22,970 nt of DNA. Origin: Halobacteriales archaeon SW_9_67_24. GTDB taxonomy: Archaea; Halobacteriota; Halobacteria; Halobacteriales; Halococcaceae. The DNA lies in assembly GCA_003022685.1 (NCBI GenBank), contig PXSV01000147.1:1-22970 (forward strand), written 5' to 3'. Both the position numbers and the translations under genes were made by a program. A model generated the notes under the pieces. That model did not search any database, was not told the origin of the DNA, and saw only the letters and a list, made by a program, of their open reading frames with translations. Below are positions 6,138 through 14,215 of the stretch, piece after piece (positions within the stretch are counted from its first letter, which is position 1; each line of letters opens with the position of its first letter).

Positions 6138-7927
6138 ATGAGTTCCGTCCCGGAACGCAGCGAGATCGAGACCGAGTACATGTGGGACCTGGAGGGTCTC
6201 TTCGCCTCGGACGAGGAGTGGGAGGACGCCTTCGAGGCGGTCGAGGCACGGCTCGACGACCTCGCGGCCTACGAGGGCCGGACGACCGAGAGCGCCGCGA
6301 CGCTGCTCGCAACCCTCGAAACCCGCGAGGAACTCATGCGCGAGGTCGCGAACGTCGCCACCTACGCCAAGCTCCGCAGCGACGAGGACACCGCCGACCA
6401 GCACTACCAGGCGCTCAGTTCGCGCGCGAGCACGCTCGCCACCGACGCCCGGAGCGCGGCGAGCTTCATCGAACCCGAGCTGCAGGACAGCTCGCGCGAC
6501 GAACTCGACGAACTGATCGAGGAGGAACCCGAACTCGGGACCTACGAACACTACTTCGACGACGTGCTCCGGATGAAACCCCACACCCGCTCGGCCGAGA
6601 TCGAGGAACTCCTCGCCGACCTCAGCGAGGTCACGGGCGGGGCGAGCGAGGTCTACAGCCTCCTCACGAACGCCGACATGGACTTCCCCACCGTCGAGGA
6701 TTCAGACGGCGAGCCCGTCGAGATCTCGCTAAGCAATTTTACTACCCTTCAGAAACGCTCCGATCGGGACTTTCGTGAGGCGGTCTACGAGGCCTTCTAC
6801 GACGAGTGGACCGAGGTACGGAACGCGGTCGGGACGGCCCACCACAACAGCGTGAAGGCGGACGTCAAACTCGCCGAAGCGCACCACTACGACACCGCGC
6901 GCGAGGCGTCGCTCGACGGCGCGAACATCCCGGTCTCGGTATACGACACTCTGATCGACACCGTTCACGACAACCTCGATCTGTTGCAGCGCCACGCCGA
7001 TCTCAAGCAGGAGGCGCTCGGTGTCGACGAACTCCGGATGTGGGACGTCTACATGCCGCTGGCCGACGGCGAGGGGCCCGAAGTACCCTACGAGGAGGCC
7101 GAAGAGCACGTCATCGAAGCGGTCGCACCGCTCGGCGACGATTATCAAGACCGGCTCGCGGAGGGTCTCGACTCGCGATGGGTCGACGTCTACGAGAACG
7201 CGGGCAAGCAGTCGGGGGCGTACTCCGCCGGAACCTACGACTCCCAGCCGTACATCCTGATGAACTACCAGGACGACATCGACTCGATGTACACCCTGGC
7301 CCATGAACTCGGTCACTCGCTGCACACCCAACTCGCGAGCGAAACTCAGCCCCACGTCTACGGCGGCTACGAAATCTTCGTCGCCGAGGTCGCCTCCACG
7401 GTCAACGAAGCACTTCTCACTAATCACCTGCTCGACACCATCGAGGACGACACGTTCCGCCGGCACGTACTGAGCGAGTACCTCGAACGATTTCGATCGA
7501 CGCTCTTTCGCCAGACGATGTTCGCGGAGTTCGAAAAGGAGACCCACAGGCTCGTGGAGGACGGCAAAGCGCTCACGCCCGACCGGCTCGACGACCTCTA
7601 TCGCGACCTGAAGGAGGAGTTCTACGCGACGAGCGCCGTAGACGACCGGATCGCCCGTGAGTGGATGCGGATCCCCCCCTTCTACCGGGCGTTTTACGTC
7701 TACCAGTACGCGACCGGCATCAGCGCTGCCGTCGCAGTCGCTGAGCGGATCCGCGAGGAGGGTGCCCCGGCTGCAAAGCCTACCGCGAATTCCTCGAATC
7801 GGGCTCGCACGGCTACCCGATCGAACTCCTCCAGGAAGCGGGGGTCGACACGATGACCGCCGAGCCGATCGAATCGGCGCTCGCGGCCTACGACGACGCG
7901 CTCACGGAGTTCGAGCGCCTCGCCTGA
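6138..7927 (+). pseudogene. pepF: Oligoendopeptidase F (M3B metallopeptidase), one-base frameshift near the 3' end
   Basis: About 596 codons if the frame is restored, normal for PepF, a cytoplasmic zinc oligopeptidase that trims peptides. The zinc site HELGHS starts at residue 389, and the downstream conserved Glu lies in EIFVAEVASTVNEALL (from residue 412). The C-terminal family blocks IAREWMRIPPFYRAFYVYQY and ATGISAAVAVAERI are present. After GAPAA the frame is lost at about 7776-7779; one base later the family C-terminus resumes (AYREFLESGSHGYPIELL, then EPIESALAAYDDAL) to a TGA at 7925-7927. Inserting one G in ctgcaaagcc restores everything, so a one-base deletion, real or a sequencing error, explains it. 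As written the protein loses about its last 50 native residues. ATG 6138 fits the TATA box; a longer upstream frame is intergenic. Confidence 0.9.
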
Positions 7928-7956
7928 GCCTCATAATTCTCCCGAACCCAAAGGGA

Positions 7957-7964
7957 CTTTTAAC
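7957..7964 (+). promoter_or_regulatory. Putative TATA box of the PAN gene
   Basis: cttttaac, 27-34 nt before the ATG at 7991. Fits a leaderless start; inferred. Confidence 0.45.
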
Positions 7965-7990
7965 GCACGGGCCCAACAATTGGGTATCGA

Positions 7991-9059
7991 ATGTCACACA
8001 GCCCCTCTCTCCCCGACCGGCCCCGGCTCGATCTCGACCCCGAGATCTCGGACGACGAGCGGGTGGCGGCGCTCAGCGAACACTTGGCGGAGATCGCGCA
8101 GGTCCACGACGAGCTCGCCGAGCGCCTCGACGAGGCCCGAAAGCGAGGCGGGGCGGCTCCAGCGGGAGAACGAGACGCTCAAGACCTCCTCGCTGTACGT
8201 CGCCACGGTCGAGGAGCTGACCGACGAGGGCGCGATCGTGCGCCAGCACGGCAACAACCAGGAAGTCCTCACCGAGATCTCGCCCACGCTCGAAGAGGAG
8301 GTCGACAACGGCGATCGGGTCGCGGTCAACGACTCCTTCAGCGTCCAGCGGGCCCTTTCGAGCGAGACCGACGCGCGCGCCCAGGCGATGCAGGTCGAGG
8401 CCCGCCCCGAAGTGACCTACGGCGACATCGGCGGGATCGATGACCAGATCCGCGACGTGCGCGAGGCCGTCGAGCTCCCGCTGCTCGATCCCGAACGCTT
8501 CGATACGGTGGGGATCGAGCCGCCGACCGGTGTGCTGCTTCACGGGCCGCCAGGCACCGGGAAGACGATGCTCGCGAAGGCGGTCGCGAACGGCACCGAC
8601 GCGACCTTCATCAAGATGGCGGGCTCCGAGCTCGTCCGGAAGTTCATCGGCGAGGGCGCGCGCCTCGTCCGGGATCTCTTCGAACTCGCGAACGAACACG
8701 AGCCAGCAGTCATCTTCATCGACGAGCTCGACGCGGTCGCCGCCAAACGAACGGATTCGAAGACCTCGGGCGACCGCTTCGACCGGCTCATCGAGGTCCC
8801 CGAACCCGACGCCGAGGGGCGCGAACAGATCTTCCAGATCCACACCCGCGGGACGACCCTCGCCGAGGACGTCGACTTCGCCGAACTCGCCGCGACAACC
8901 GAGGGGCGAAGCGGCGCGGAGATCGAGAGCCTCGCGACCGAGGCCGGGATGTTCGCCATCCGCGACGAGCGCACCGAGGTCCGGATGGACGACTTCGAGG
9001 CCGCCCTGGAGAAGATCACCGACGAGGACACCCCCGCCGAGCCGGTCGCGTTCCGCTGA
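7991..9059 (+). pseudogene. pan: Proteasome-activating nucleotidase (PAN-type AAA ATPase), frameshift and in-frame internal deletion
   Basis: PAN unfolds substrates for the 20S proteasome. The N-terminus MSHSPSLPDRPRLDLDPEIS and a coiled coil (to LAERLDEARKR) are in one frame; the OB-fold part (RENETLKTSSLYVATVEELT) continues in another, the break lying in a G-rich run at about 8144-8153. The AAA domain has Walker A GPPGTGKTMLAKAV and Walker B AVIFIDELDAV. Directly after KTSGD (8774) the sequence jumps to RFDRLIEVPEPD: about 43 residues of the family are missing in frame, including the sensor-1 Asn block (IIAATNR) and the upstream half of the second region of homology (AILRPG). Such a protein should not hydrolyse ATP normally. 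The C-terminus ends Ala-Phe-Arg, without a strict hydrophobic-Tyr-X motif. Followed 84 nt later by pdaD. Confidence 0.88.
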
Positions 9060-9143
9060 CGGCGGCCCGGGAACGCCGTTGCAAAGCGCCGTGAGGAGCC
9101 CGAAACCACAACCCTTCTCGCCCGTGCGCCACTTCACTCGGTC

Positions 9144-9683
9144 ATGAGCACCATCAGCGTCGTCGCCGGCACGGGTCGGGGGCCGACGGCGGTCACGTCG
9201 TACGACGCGGCGCTCGCCGACGCGGGCGTCCACAACTACAACCTCGTTCGGGTTTCCTCGGTGATCCCCGCCGGGAGCAGCGTCGAGCGCCACGATACTG
9301 CACCGGACCTCGGACCCGTGGGTGGGAAGCTCACCGTGGTCGAGGCGCGCGCCACGATCGAAGCGCGTGCCGGCGACGGGGCAGGGAGCGTGACGGGGAG
9401 CGCGGCGGCGGACGACGCCGAACCGGACGCGGCCGGAGCGTGTGCCGGCCTCGGCTGGTCGGTCGACGACGACGGGCGCGGGATCGTTTACGAAGCGTCG
9501 AGCATGGATGAGGCGACCGTCCGCGAGGCGATCGAGACCGGGTTGGCGGCGGGCCGGGACCTCCGCGAGTGGTCGTTCGTCGACGACCAGGTAGCGATCG
9601 AAACGGCCGACGGCACGACCGAGGAGGGCTTCGTGACGGCGGTCGTGCTCGCAGTCTACGGCGCGGCGGAGCCGATCCCGTAG
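9144..9683 (+). CDS. pdaD: Pyruvoyl-dependent arginine decarboxylase
   Basis: 179 residues. It converts arginine to agmatine, the first step of archaeal polyamine synthesis and the source of agmatine for tRNA-Ile2 agmatidine. The proenzyme self-cleaves between two serines to make the pyruvoyl group; the site is visible as VRVSSVIPAG, Ser38-Ser39. Other family blocks: VVAGTGRGPTAVTSYDAAL at the N-terminus and a C-terminal region WSFVDDQVAIET. An Ala/Asp/Gly-rich stretch of about 20-25 residues (about 75-98) between the beta blocks looks like an insertion. ATG at 9144 is the natural start. A T-run just after the stop (9690-9695) may terminate transcription. Stand-alone gene; intact. Confidence 0.88.
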   Translation: MSTISVVAGTGRGPTAVTSYDAALADAGVHNYNLVRVSSVIPAGSSVERHDTAPDLGPVGGKLTVVEARATIEARAGDGAGSVTGSAAADDAEPDAAGACAGLGWSVDDDGRGIVYEASSMDEATVREAIETGLAAGRDLREWSFVDDQVAIETADGTTEEGFVTAVVLAVYGAAEPIP

Positions 9684-9728
9684 CGGGAGGTTTTTGACGG
9701 GGGCGTTCCTATCGGTTCTATCCTTCTC

Positions 9729-10118
9729 ATGAACGGAAACACACCCTACGCGGGCCGGCCGGACGCGACCGGCGCGGGCCAGCGCGCGGATGCCGACGTC
9801 CCCGATCTCTCGGCCGACGAGCGCCGCGATCTCCGCGCCGGGCTCGACACGGTGGCGGCCCGGACCCGCGAGTTCCTCCCCGACGAGTACGTCGTCGGCG
9901 CGCAGATCGTCGCGGGCTCCAACGGCCCCGAAGGGACGATCGCGGTCCAGCCGCCCGTCGGCCCGGCGGTGAGCGCGGGCTTCACGCCCGACGCCGAGGA
10001 GCTCGTCGACGGCATCCCCGACGAGGACCGCGACGAGGTCGCCCACCAGCTCGCCGCGACCGCCGCGCTCCAGGTCAAACGGGCCGTCGAGGACGCGGTC
10101 GCGCCGGTCGCCCAGTAA
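9729..10118 (+). CDS. Haloarchaeal conserved protein, DUF5811-like
   Basis: 129 residues, starting MNGNTPYAGRPDATGAGQR. This N-terminus, the block TREFLPDEYVVGAQI, and QPPVGPAVSAGF followed by a C-terminal helix HQLAATAALQVKRAV match what I recall of a small haloarchaea-only family of unknown function (DUF5811). It is soluble, acidic, alpha/beta in pattern, with no Cys and no membrane segment. It follows pdaD on the same strand 45 nt later with a T-rich element between, so it may have its own promoter. Family name is from memory; function unknown. Confidence 0.72.
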   Translation: MNGNTPYAGRPDATGAGQRADADVPDLSADERRDLRAGLDTVAARTREFLPDEYVVGAQIVAGSNGPEGTIAVQPPVGPAVSAGFTPDAEELVDGIPDEDRDEVAHQLAATAALQVKRAVEDAVAPVAQ

Positions 10119-10140
10119 CCGCGATCGAGGCGATTTGGGC

Positions 10141-10160
10141 GGTGTTTTCCCTTTCCTCCT
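10141..10160 (+). terminator. Pyrimidine-rich putative terminator
   Basis: ggtgttttccctttcctcct, 23 nt after the conserved protein's stop. T-tracts are typical archaeal terminators; this one is short and interrupted, so support is modest. Confidence 0.35.
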
Positions 10161-10271
10161 GCCAGCAGTCGCTTGCGTGCTGACGGGGTGGCGCTCCGGC
10201 GTGGTCGGCAACGATTCACGATCCACCGCTCGGTGAGCAGTTCGGACGGCAAGATGGAGCGATACCGGCGA

Positions 10272-10280
10272 GGTTTATGT
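10272..10280 (+). promoter_or_regulatory. Putative TATA box of the aminotransferase gene
   Basis: ggtttatgt, 23-31 nt before the ATG at 10303; this ATG rather than the one inside or near the box is therefore favoured as a leaderless start. Confidence 0.5.
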
Positions 10281-10302
10281 GAGCCGCGCCGAACCCTCCG
10301 GT

Positions 10303-11362
10303 ATGACCGACGACGAGTTCCTCCTGCTCAACCCCGGGCCAGTGCCCGTGACGAGGAGGGTCCGCGAGGCGATGGACGCGCCGATGGTCTCACACCGCTC
10401 GGCGGCCTTCGAGGCGGTGTACGAGCGCGCCCAGGACGGCCTCGACTACGTGTTCGAGCACTCGACGCCGGGGGAAGAATCGACCAGTGCCGGTGGCACG
10501 AGCCTCGTTCTCAACGGGACGGCGACGATGGGGATGGAGGCCGCCGTCGCCAATCTCGTCGGTGAGGGAGATGAAGTAATCGCGCTCGTCAACGGCAAGT
10601 TCGGCCGGCGATTTGCACGGATCGCCGAACGCTACGCGTCGGTGACCAGGGTCGAGGTCGGGTGGGGCGACGCGCTCGGTCCCGATTCGGTCGCCGAAGC
10701 CGTCACCGACGACACCGACCTCGTGACGATGGTCCACAACGAGACCTCGACCGGCGTTCTGAACCCCGTCCCCGAAGTGGGCGAGATCGCCGCCGACCAC
10801 GACGCCCGGTTCGTGGTCGACGGTGTGACCTCGATCGGCGGCGACGTCTTTCGGATCGACGACTGGAACGTCGACATTGCGATCACCGACGCCCAGAAGG
10901 CGCTCGCCGCGCCCCCGGGAATCAGCGCGATGTACGTGACCGATCGCGTCGTCGAGCATCTCGACGGCGAGCGCGCGCCCTTCTACGCCGACCTCGACTG
11001 GCAAGCGCCACCATCGACAGTCGGCCGCCTTCCGAACGGGGTTCGGCGAGATGGGTCTGGAGGGCTTTCCGAGCCTCGACGACGCGAGCACTCACTCGAA
11101 CACCGTGACGGCGATCTCGCTACCCGACCCGGTTCGCGAGCAGCCCGAGGAGTTCTTCGCCGCTGTCGACGAGCGGAACGTCTCGATCAGCGGCGGCCAG
11201 GCACACCTCGGCGGCGATATCTTCCGGGTGAGCAACATGGGCCACCTTGCCGAGGATCAGGTGCTTCGCGGGATCCGAACGGTTGGTGAGGCGTTCACCG
11301 ACGTCGGCGTCGATGTCGACCTCGAAGCGGGACTCGACGCTGTACGTGCCGAACTCGACTGA
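10303..11362 (+). pseudogene. Class V aminotransferase (alanine/serine-glyoxylate type), internal deletion with frame change
   Basis: PLP-dependent class V transaminase. Seen in order: MTDDEFLLLNPGPVPVTRRV, VSHRSAAFEAVYERAQ, LNGTATMGMEAAVANLVGEG, the cofactor Asp in VVDGVTSIGGDVF, and the PLP lysine in DIAITDAQKALAAPPG (Lys199). After FYADLDW (11001) the match resumes in another frame with RHHRQSAAFRTGFGEMGLEGF and continues through VSISGGQAHLGGDIFRVSN to a TGA at 11360-11362. Roughly 40 residues of the family between these blocks are missing (the region that usually holds a TPFT..VP..ALxxAV stretch), so the large/small domain junction is lost. Relatives accept alanine, serine, aspartate or phosphoserine. 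Given serA and serB nearby, a phosphoserine aminotransferase role is possible. An 80-bp repeat starts directly after the stop. Confidence 0.87.
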
Positions 11363-11445
11363 TAGGGTCGGTTGGAAGTCCTTTCGAGATTGACCGCACG
11401 ATGGCGTGTGGTCACACCGGTAAATGCTTCCAACTGACCCTATGA
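11360..11445. repeat. 80-bp structured repeat, copy 2, flanked by TGA on both sides
   Basis: Element body 11363-11442, the partner of 4924-5003. Terminal inverted repeats tagggtcggttggaag / cttccaactgaccc+ta differ at one position. The inner hairpin gaccgcacg-atgg-cgtgtggtc keeps the copy-1 stem with one C-to-T change that leaves a G-U pair in RNA. TGA at 11360-11362 is the aminotransferase stop codon and recurs at 11443-11445. It lies between two convergent genes, which also suits a bidirectional terminator. Confidence 0.85.
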
Positions 11446-11477
11446 CGACCCGCCGACTGGCGGTCCCTGATCGTCGA

Positions 11478-11951
11478 CTACTTCTCGCGGTCCTCGACTT
11501 CGATCTCGGTCCAGTCGGTCTCGGCCGACGGTCCGGCGTCGGCTGCCTCGAACTCCACGTCCTCGACGAACGCTCCGATCCCCTCGGCGAGTTCGTCGAT
11601 CTCACCGGCGGCGAGCAGTCCCTGGATCTGCTCGACGGCTCCCCCGACGTCGCCGTGTTCGACCAGCGCCACTGCGGCCGCTTCGCCCGCCCGGCCGCCG
11701 ACCTCGCTGCCGGCGGTTTCGGTCACGAGCCGGCCGAGCAGCCCGGAGTTGTTTACGCCCTTCGCAGCCGCCCGCCCGATGAGCTTGCCGAGCGTTCGGC
11801 CGAGGCGTTCGTACTCCACGGCGTCGTCAAGCGCCGCGCCATCGGCCAGCGCCTCGATGTCGAGCGCTTCCATCACGTCTTCGAGCACGTCGCTCGCGAA
11901 GTACGCCGCGAGCCCGCGTTCGATCGCTTTCTCGGCTTCGTCGTCGGACAT
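11478..11951 (-). CDS. Hypothetical acidic helical protein
   Basis: 157 residues, MSDDEAEKAIERGLAAYFAS to EIEVEDREK, not recognised. It is Ala/Gly/Glu-rich and mostly helical in pattern, with a Gly-bearing central segment LGKLIGRAAAKGVNNSGLLGRL and a second amphipathic stretch (GDVGGAVEQIQGLLAAGEI). No Cys, no membrane helix, no signal peptide; a cytoplasmic haloarchaeal protein is likely. The codon pattern is normal for the window and the frame intact. Convergent with the aminotransferase, with repeat copy 2 between them. A weak TATA-like ccctattcgg on the minus strand lies about 30-39 nt before the ATG at 11951. Confidence 0.7.
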   Translation of the reverse strand: MSDDEAEKAIERGLAAYFASDVLEDVMEALDIEALADGAALDDAVEYERLGRTLGKLIGRAAAKGVNNSGLLGRLVTETAGSEVGGRAGEAAAVALVEHGDVGGAVEQIQGLLAAGEIDELAEGIGAFVEDVEFEAADAGPSAETDWTEIEVEDREK

Positions 11952-12057
11952 TTGGATCGGTTCGTACTCCGGAGTCCCGGCCGAATAGGGTTGTGGTCGG
12001 CAGGGGCAAGTCGCGCTCTCGGTCGGGTCGTGCGCTCGCCCCGCAGGACCGGCCGGG

Positions 12058-12066
12058 AGTTATCCG
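12058..12066 (+). promoter_or_regulatory. Putative TATA box of the redoxin gene
   Basis: agttatccg lies 22-30 nt before codon position 12088-12090, where a start codon would be expected but gta is found. This places the intended start there. Confidence 0.4.
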
Positions 12067-12090
12067 ATCGGCGTTCCTTCGCTCGGTGTA

Positions 12091-12573
12091 AGCCAGGACA
12101 CGACCCAGGCACCCGACTTCACGGCCCCCAGCACCGCCGGCGGCGACGTCACGCTCTCGGACACCCTCGAGTCCGGTCCGACCGTGATCCTCGTCAACCG
12201 CGGCTACTGGTGTAGCTTCTGCGCCGAACAGCTCCAGACGTTCAGCGAGGGTTCCTACGACCTCTGGTTCAACGACGATGTGACCGTACTGCCGGTCGTG
12301 ACCAGTGAGCTTCCGAAGCTCGTCGAGATGCGCGACCGGTTCGATCTCGATTTCCAGCTGCTCGCGGACCCCGAGGGGGAGGTCGCCGAGCAGTACAGCG
12401 GCACCCAGGAGACGAGTCACGGTCTCACCGGCGTCGCCGGCACGTATGTCGTCGACACCGACGGCGCGATCCGCTACGAACAGGTCGCCGACCACCCCGC
12501 CGACCGGACCTACGGCAACTTCGTCCGGTACTTCATCCGAAACGACTTCGCGGACCCGTTCGGCGGCGACTGA
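12091..12573 (+). CDS. Redoxin / peroxiredoxin-like thiol protein, start codon missing
   Basis: Thioredoxin-fold protein. The frame reads SQDTTQAPDFTAPSTAGGD, then SGPTVILVNRGYWCSFCAEQLQTF with a CxxC redox pair on the expected loop, the peroxiredoxin-like VLPVVTSELPKLVEMRDRF, and a C-terminal block GNFVRYFIRNDFADPFGGD typical of haloarchaeal members. It probably reduces peroxides or acts as a thiol-disulfide protein. No ATG, GTG or TTG lies in frame between the upstream stop (11986) and an internal GTG at 12184. At the expected start the sequence is ggtgta-agccag; restoring tg (gtATGagc) would give a start at the correct distance from the TATA box, so a 2-base loss is suspected. Starting at 12184 would remove the first strands of the fold. 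Coordinates begin at codon 2 of the inferred protein. Confidence 0.72.
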   Translation, partial: SQDTTQAPDFTAPSTAGGDVTLSDTLESGPTVILVNRGYWCSFCAEQLQTFSEGSYDLWFNDDVTVLPVVTSELPKLVEMRDRFDLDFQLLADPEGEVAEQYSGTQETSHGLTGVAGTYVVDTDGAIRYEQVADHPADRTYGNFVRYFIRNDFADPFGGD

Positions 12574-12607
12574 CGCTCCGCTTGTTGTCGCAGGCGGTGG
12601 CGCGCGG

Positions 12608-12743
12608 GAGTGCGCTTCGCGCGCGACTCGTGCGAGGTCTGTGCGAGCGAAGTCGTCCGAGAGAGCTTCGCTCTCTCGTGATGACGAAACGGCTTCGCCG
12701 TTTCGAACCACGAGTTCAGGCTCGTCATAGCTTCGCTCTGACG
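12608..12743. repeat. Cluster of four stem-loops with GC-TTC-GC cores
   Basis: Four inverted repeats share a gc-ttc-gc centre: 12608-12629 (gagtgcgc-ttc-gcgc..actc, imperfect), 12658-12678 (cgagagagc-ttc-gctctctcg, perfect 9-bp stem), 12685-12705 (cgaaacggc-ttc-gccgtttcg, perfect 9-bp stem) and 12723-12743 (cgtca-t-agc-ttc-gct-c-tgacg, one mismatch). The third is nested in a further pair ctcgtg / cacgag (about 12676-12681 and 12709-12714). They may be 3'-end RNA structures of the redoxin transcript or members of a palindromic repeat family; stems differ, only the core is shared. Confidence 0.75.
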
Positions 12744-12935
12744 GTGGATGACTGAGCGAGCGCAGCGAGCGACGGAATCGGTTGGGGAAGGGTGTGGCCT
12801 GCGGTCTCTCATTTGCGTCGGCATCGGTCGGACACGTTGTTCATCGGTACTAGAACGTCGATTGCTCCGCTTGCGGGCATTTGTCACTTGCGACCACTCT
12901 CAACTCACGGGGACCGGCGACACTTGCCGTAACTC

Positions 12936-12969
12936 GTGGTTATATATGCCCGGAAATATATGCACCACG
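12936..12969 (+). promoter_or_regulatory. metY promoter: duplicated ATATATGC inside an inverted repeat
   Basis: atatatgc occurs at 12942-12949 and again at 12956-12963, 14 bp apart. The first is about 24-31 nt before the metY ATG (12973), as a TATA box should be; the second lies between box and start. Both sit inside the inverted repeat cgtggt (12936-12941) / accacg (12964-12969). A repressor bound here would block TBP or polymerase, so this is a good candidate for methionine-responsive control. Regulator unknown. Confidence 0.55.
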
Positions 12970-12972
12970 TAC

Positions 12973-14215
12973 ATGACCGACGACGAGCAGCGAGGCTTCG
13001 GAACGCGGTGTGTTCACGCCGGCCAGGCGTCGGACCCGGAAACGGGGTCGCGCGCGCCGCCGCTCTACCAGACCACCTCCTACACCTTCACCGACGCCGA
13101 CCGCGCCGCGGATCTCTACGCCTTGGAGGCCGAGGGCGACATCTACTCCCGGATCTCGAACCCGACGGTCGCCACGCTCGAACGACGTCTCGCCGACTTA
13201 GAGGGCGGTGTGGGCACGCTCTGCACTGCGTCGGGGATGGCCGCGCTCGACGCCGCGACCTTCCTGCTCTGCGAGGCGGGCGACAACGTCGTCTCGGCGG
13301 CCTCGATCTACGGCGGCACCCACACTTACCTCAGCCACACCGCCGCCAGACGAGGGATCGAGGCGCGGTTCGTCGACACGCTCGATCCCGGGGCGTACGA
13401 CGAGGCGATCGACGAGCACACCGCGTACGTCCATTGCGAGACCATCGGCAACCCCTCGCTCGTGACGCCCGATCTCGGGGCCGTCGCCGACGTCGCCCAC
13501 GACCACGGCGTCCCGCTGTTCGTCGACAACACCTTCGCCACGCCCGCACTCTGCCGCCCCCTCGAACACGGCGCGGACCTCGTCTGGGAGTCGACCACGA
13601 AGTGGCTCCACGGGTCGGGCACGACGATCGGCGGCGCGCTGATCGACGGCGGGTCGTTCCCGTGGGGCGAACACCCCGAGCGCTACCCCGAGGTCGGCGG
13701 CGACAACCCCGCGTTCCATGGCCTGAACTTCGCCGAGGAGTTCGGCGACCGCGCGTTCACCGCGGCCGCCCTTCGATGCGTGGGTCACGCTTCAGGGGCT
13801 CGAAACCCTCGATCTCCGGATGGAACGTCACTCGGCGAACGCCCACGGGGTCGCCCGGTTTCTCGCGGACCACGACGCGGTCTCGTGGGTCGCCTACCCC
13901 GGACTGGAGACCCACGAGACTCACGACACCGCCCGCGAGTACTTGGAGGGTGGGTTCGGCGGAATGATCGCGTTCGGGCTGGAGGGGGGCTACGAGGCCG
14001 GCAAGCGCCTCTGTGAGGACACCGATCTGGCGAGCTTCCTCGCGAACGTCGGCGACGCGAAGACGCTCGTGATCCATCCCGCGAGCACCACCCACGCCCA
14101 GCTCTCGGCCGACGAGCAGCGTGCCTCCGGCGTGACGCCCGATCTCGTCCGGCTCTCGGTGGGGATCGAGGACGAGGCCGACATCATCGCGGATCTCGAC
14201 GGGGCGATCGAATGA
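12973..14215 (+). pseudogene. metY: O-acetylhomoserine aminocarboxypropyltransferase (sulfhydrylase), short internal deletion with frame change
   Basis: PLP enzyme of the Cys/Met metabolism family that makes homocysteine from O-acetylhomoserine and sulfide. Visible blocks: FGTRCVHAGQASDPETGSRA, YSRISNPTVATLERRLADLEGG, TASGMAALDAATFLL, SIYGGTHTYLSHT, VFVDNTFATP-like LFVDNTFATPALCRPLEHGAD, and the PLP lysine in WESTTKWLHGSGT (Lys210). After RAFTAAA the frame breaks at 13768-13771 and resumes with FDAWVTLQGLETLDLRMERH, continuing through VIHPASTTHAQLSADEQ to the end. About 15-18 residues of the family (a block like R..LRDLG..QSP) are missing. The TGA at 14213-14215 overlaps the metX ATG at 14212 by 4 bp. 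The choice of metY over a cystathionine gamma-synthase rests on the length, sequence style and the metX partner. Confidence 0.88.

Larger units (their letters stand above)
12574..12972. other. 399-bp intergenic region with hairpin cluster and metY promoter
   Basis: No gene is supported. The left half (12608-12745) is a cluster of stem-loops with TTC loops, described separately. The middle (12746-12900) has the near-direct repeat gagcgagcg / cagcgagcg and otherwise nothing notable. The right end carries the metY promoter with its symmetric, repeated TATA motif. The region is less protein-like than neighbouring spacers, and open frames through it are incidental. Confidence 0.5.

Noticed and set aside
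8073..10226. A 717-codon open frame on the minus strand across PAN, pdaD and the DUF5811-like gene.
   Set aside because: Antisense shadow typical of GC-rich haloarchaeal codons; its translation is Arg/Asp/Gly/Val-rich and repetitive, while the plus strand encodes recognisable families.
12601..12780. CRISPR-like tandem structure in the pre-metY spacer.
   Set aside because: The hairpins do not share a repeat unit of constant length and there are no equal spacers; only the loop core is common.
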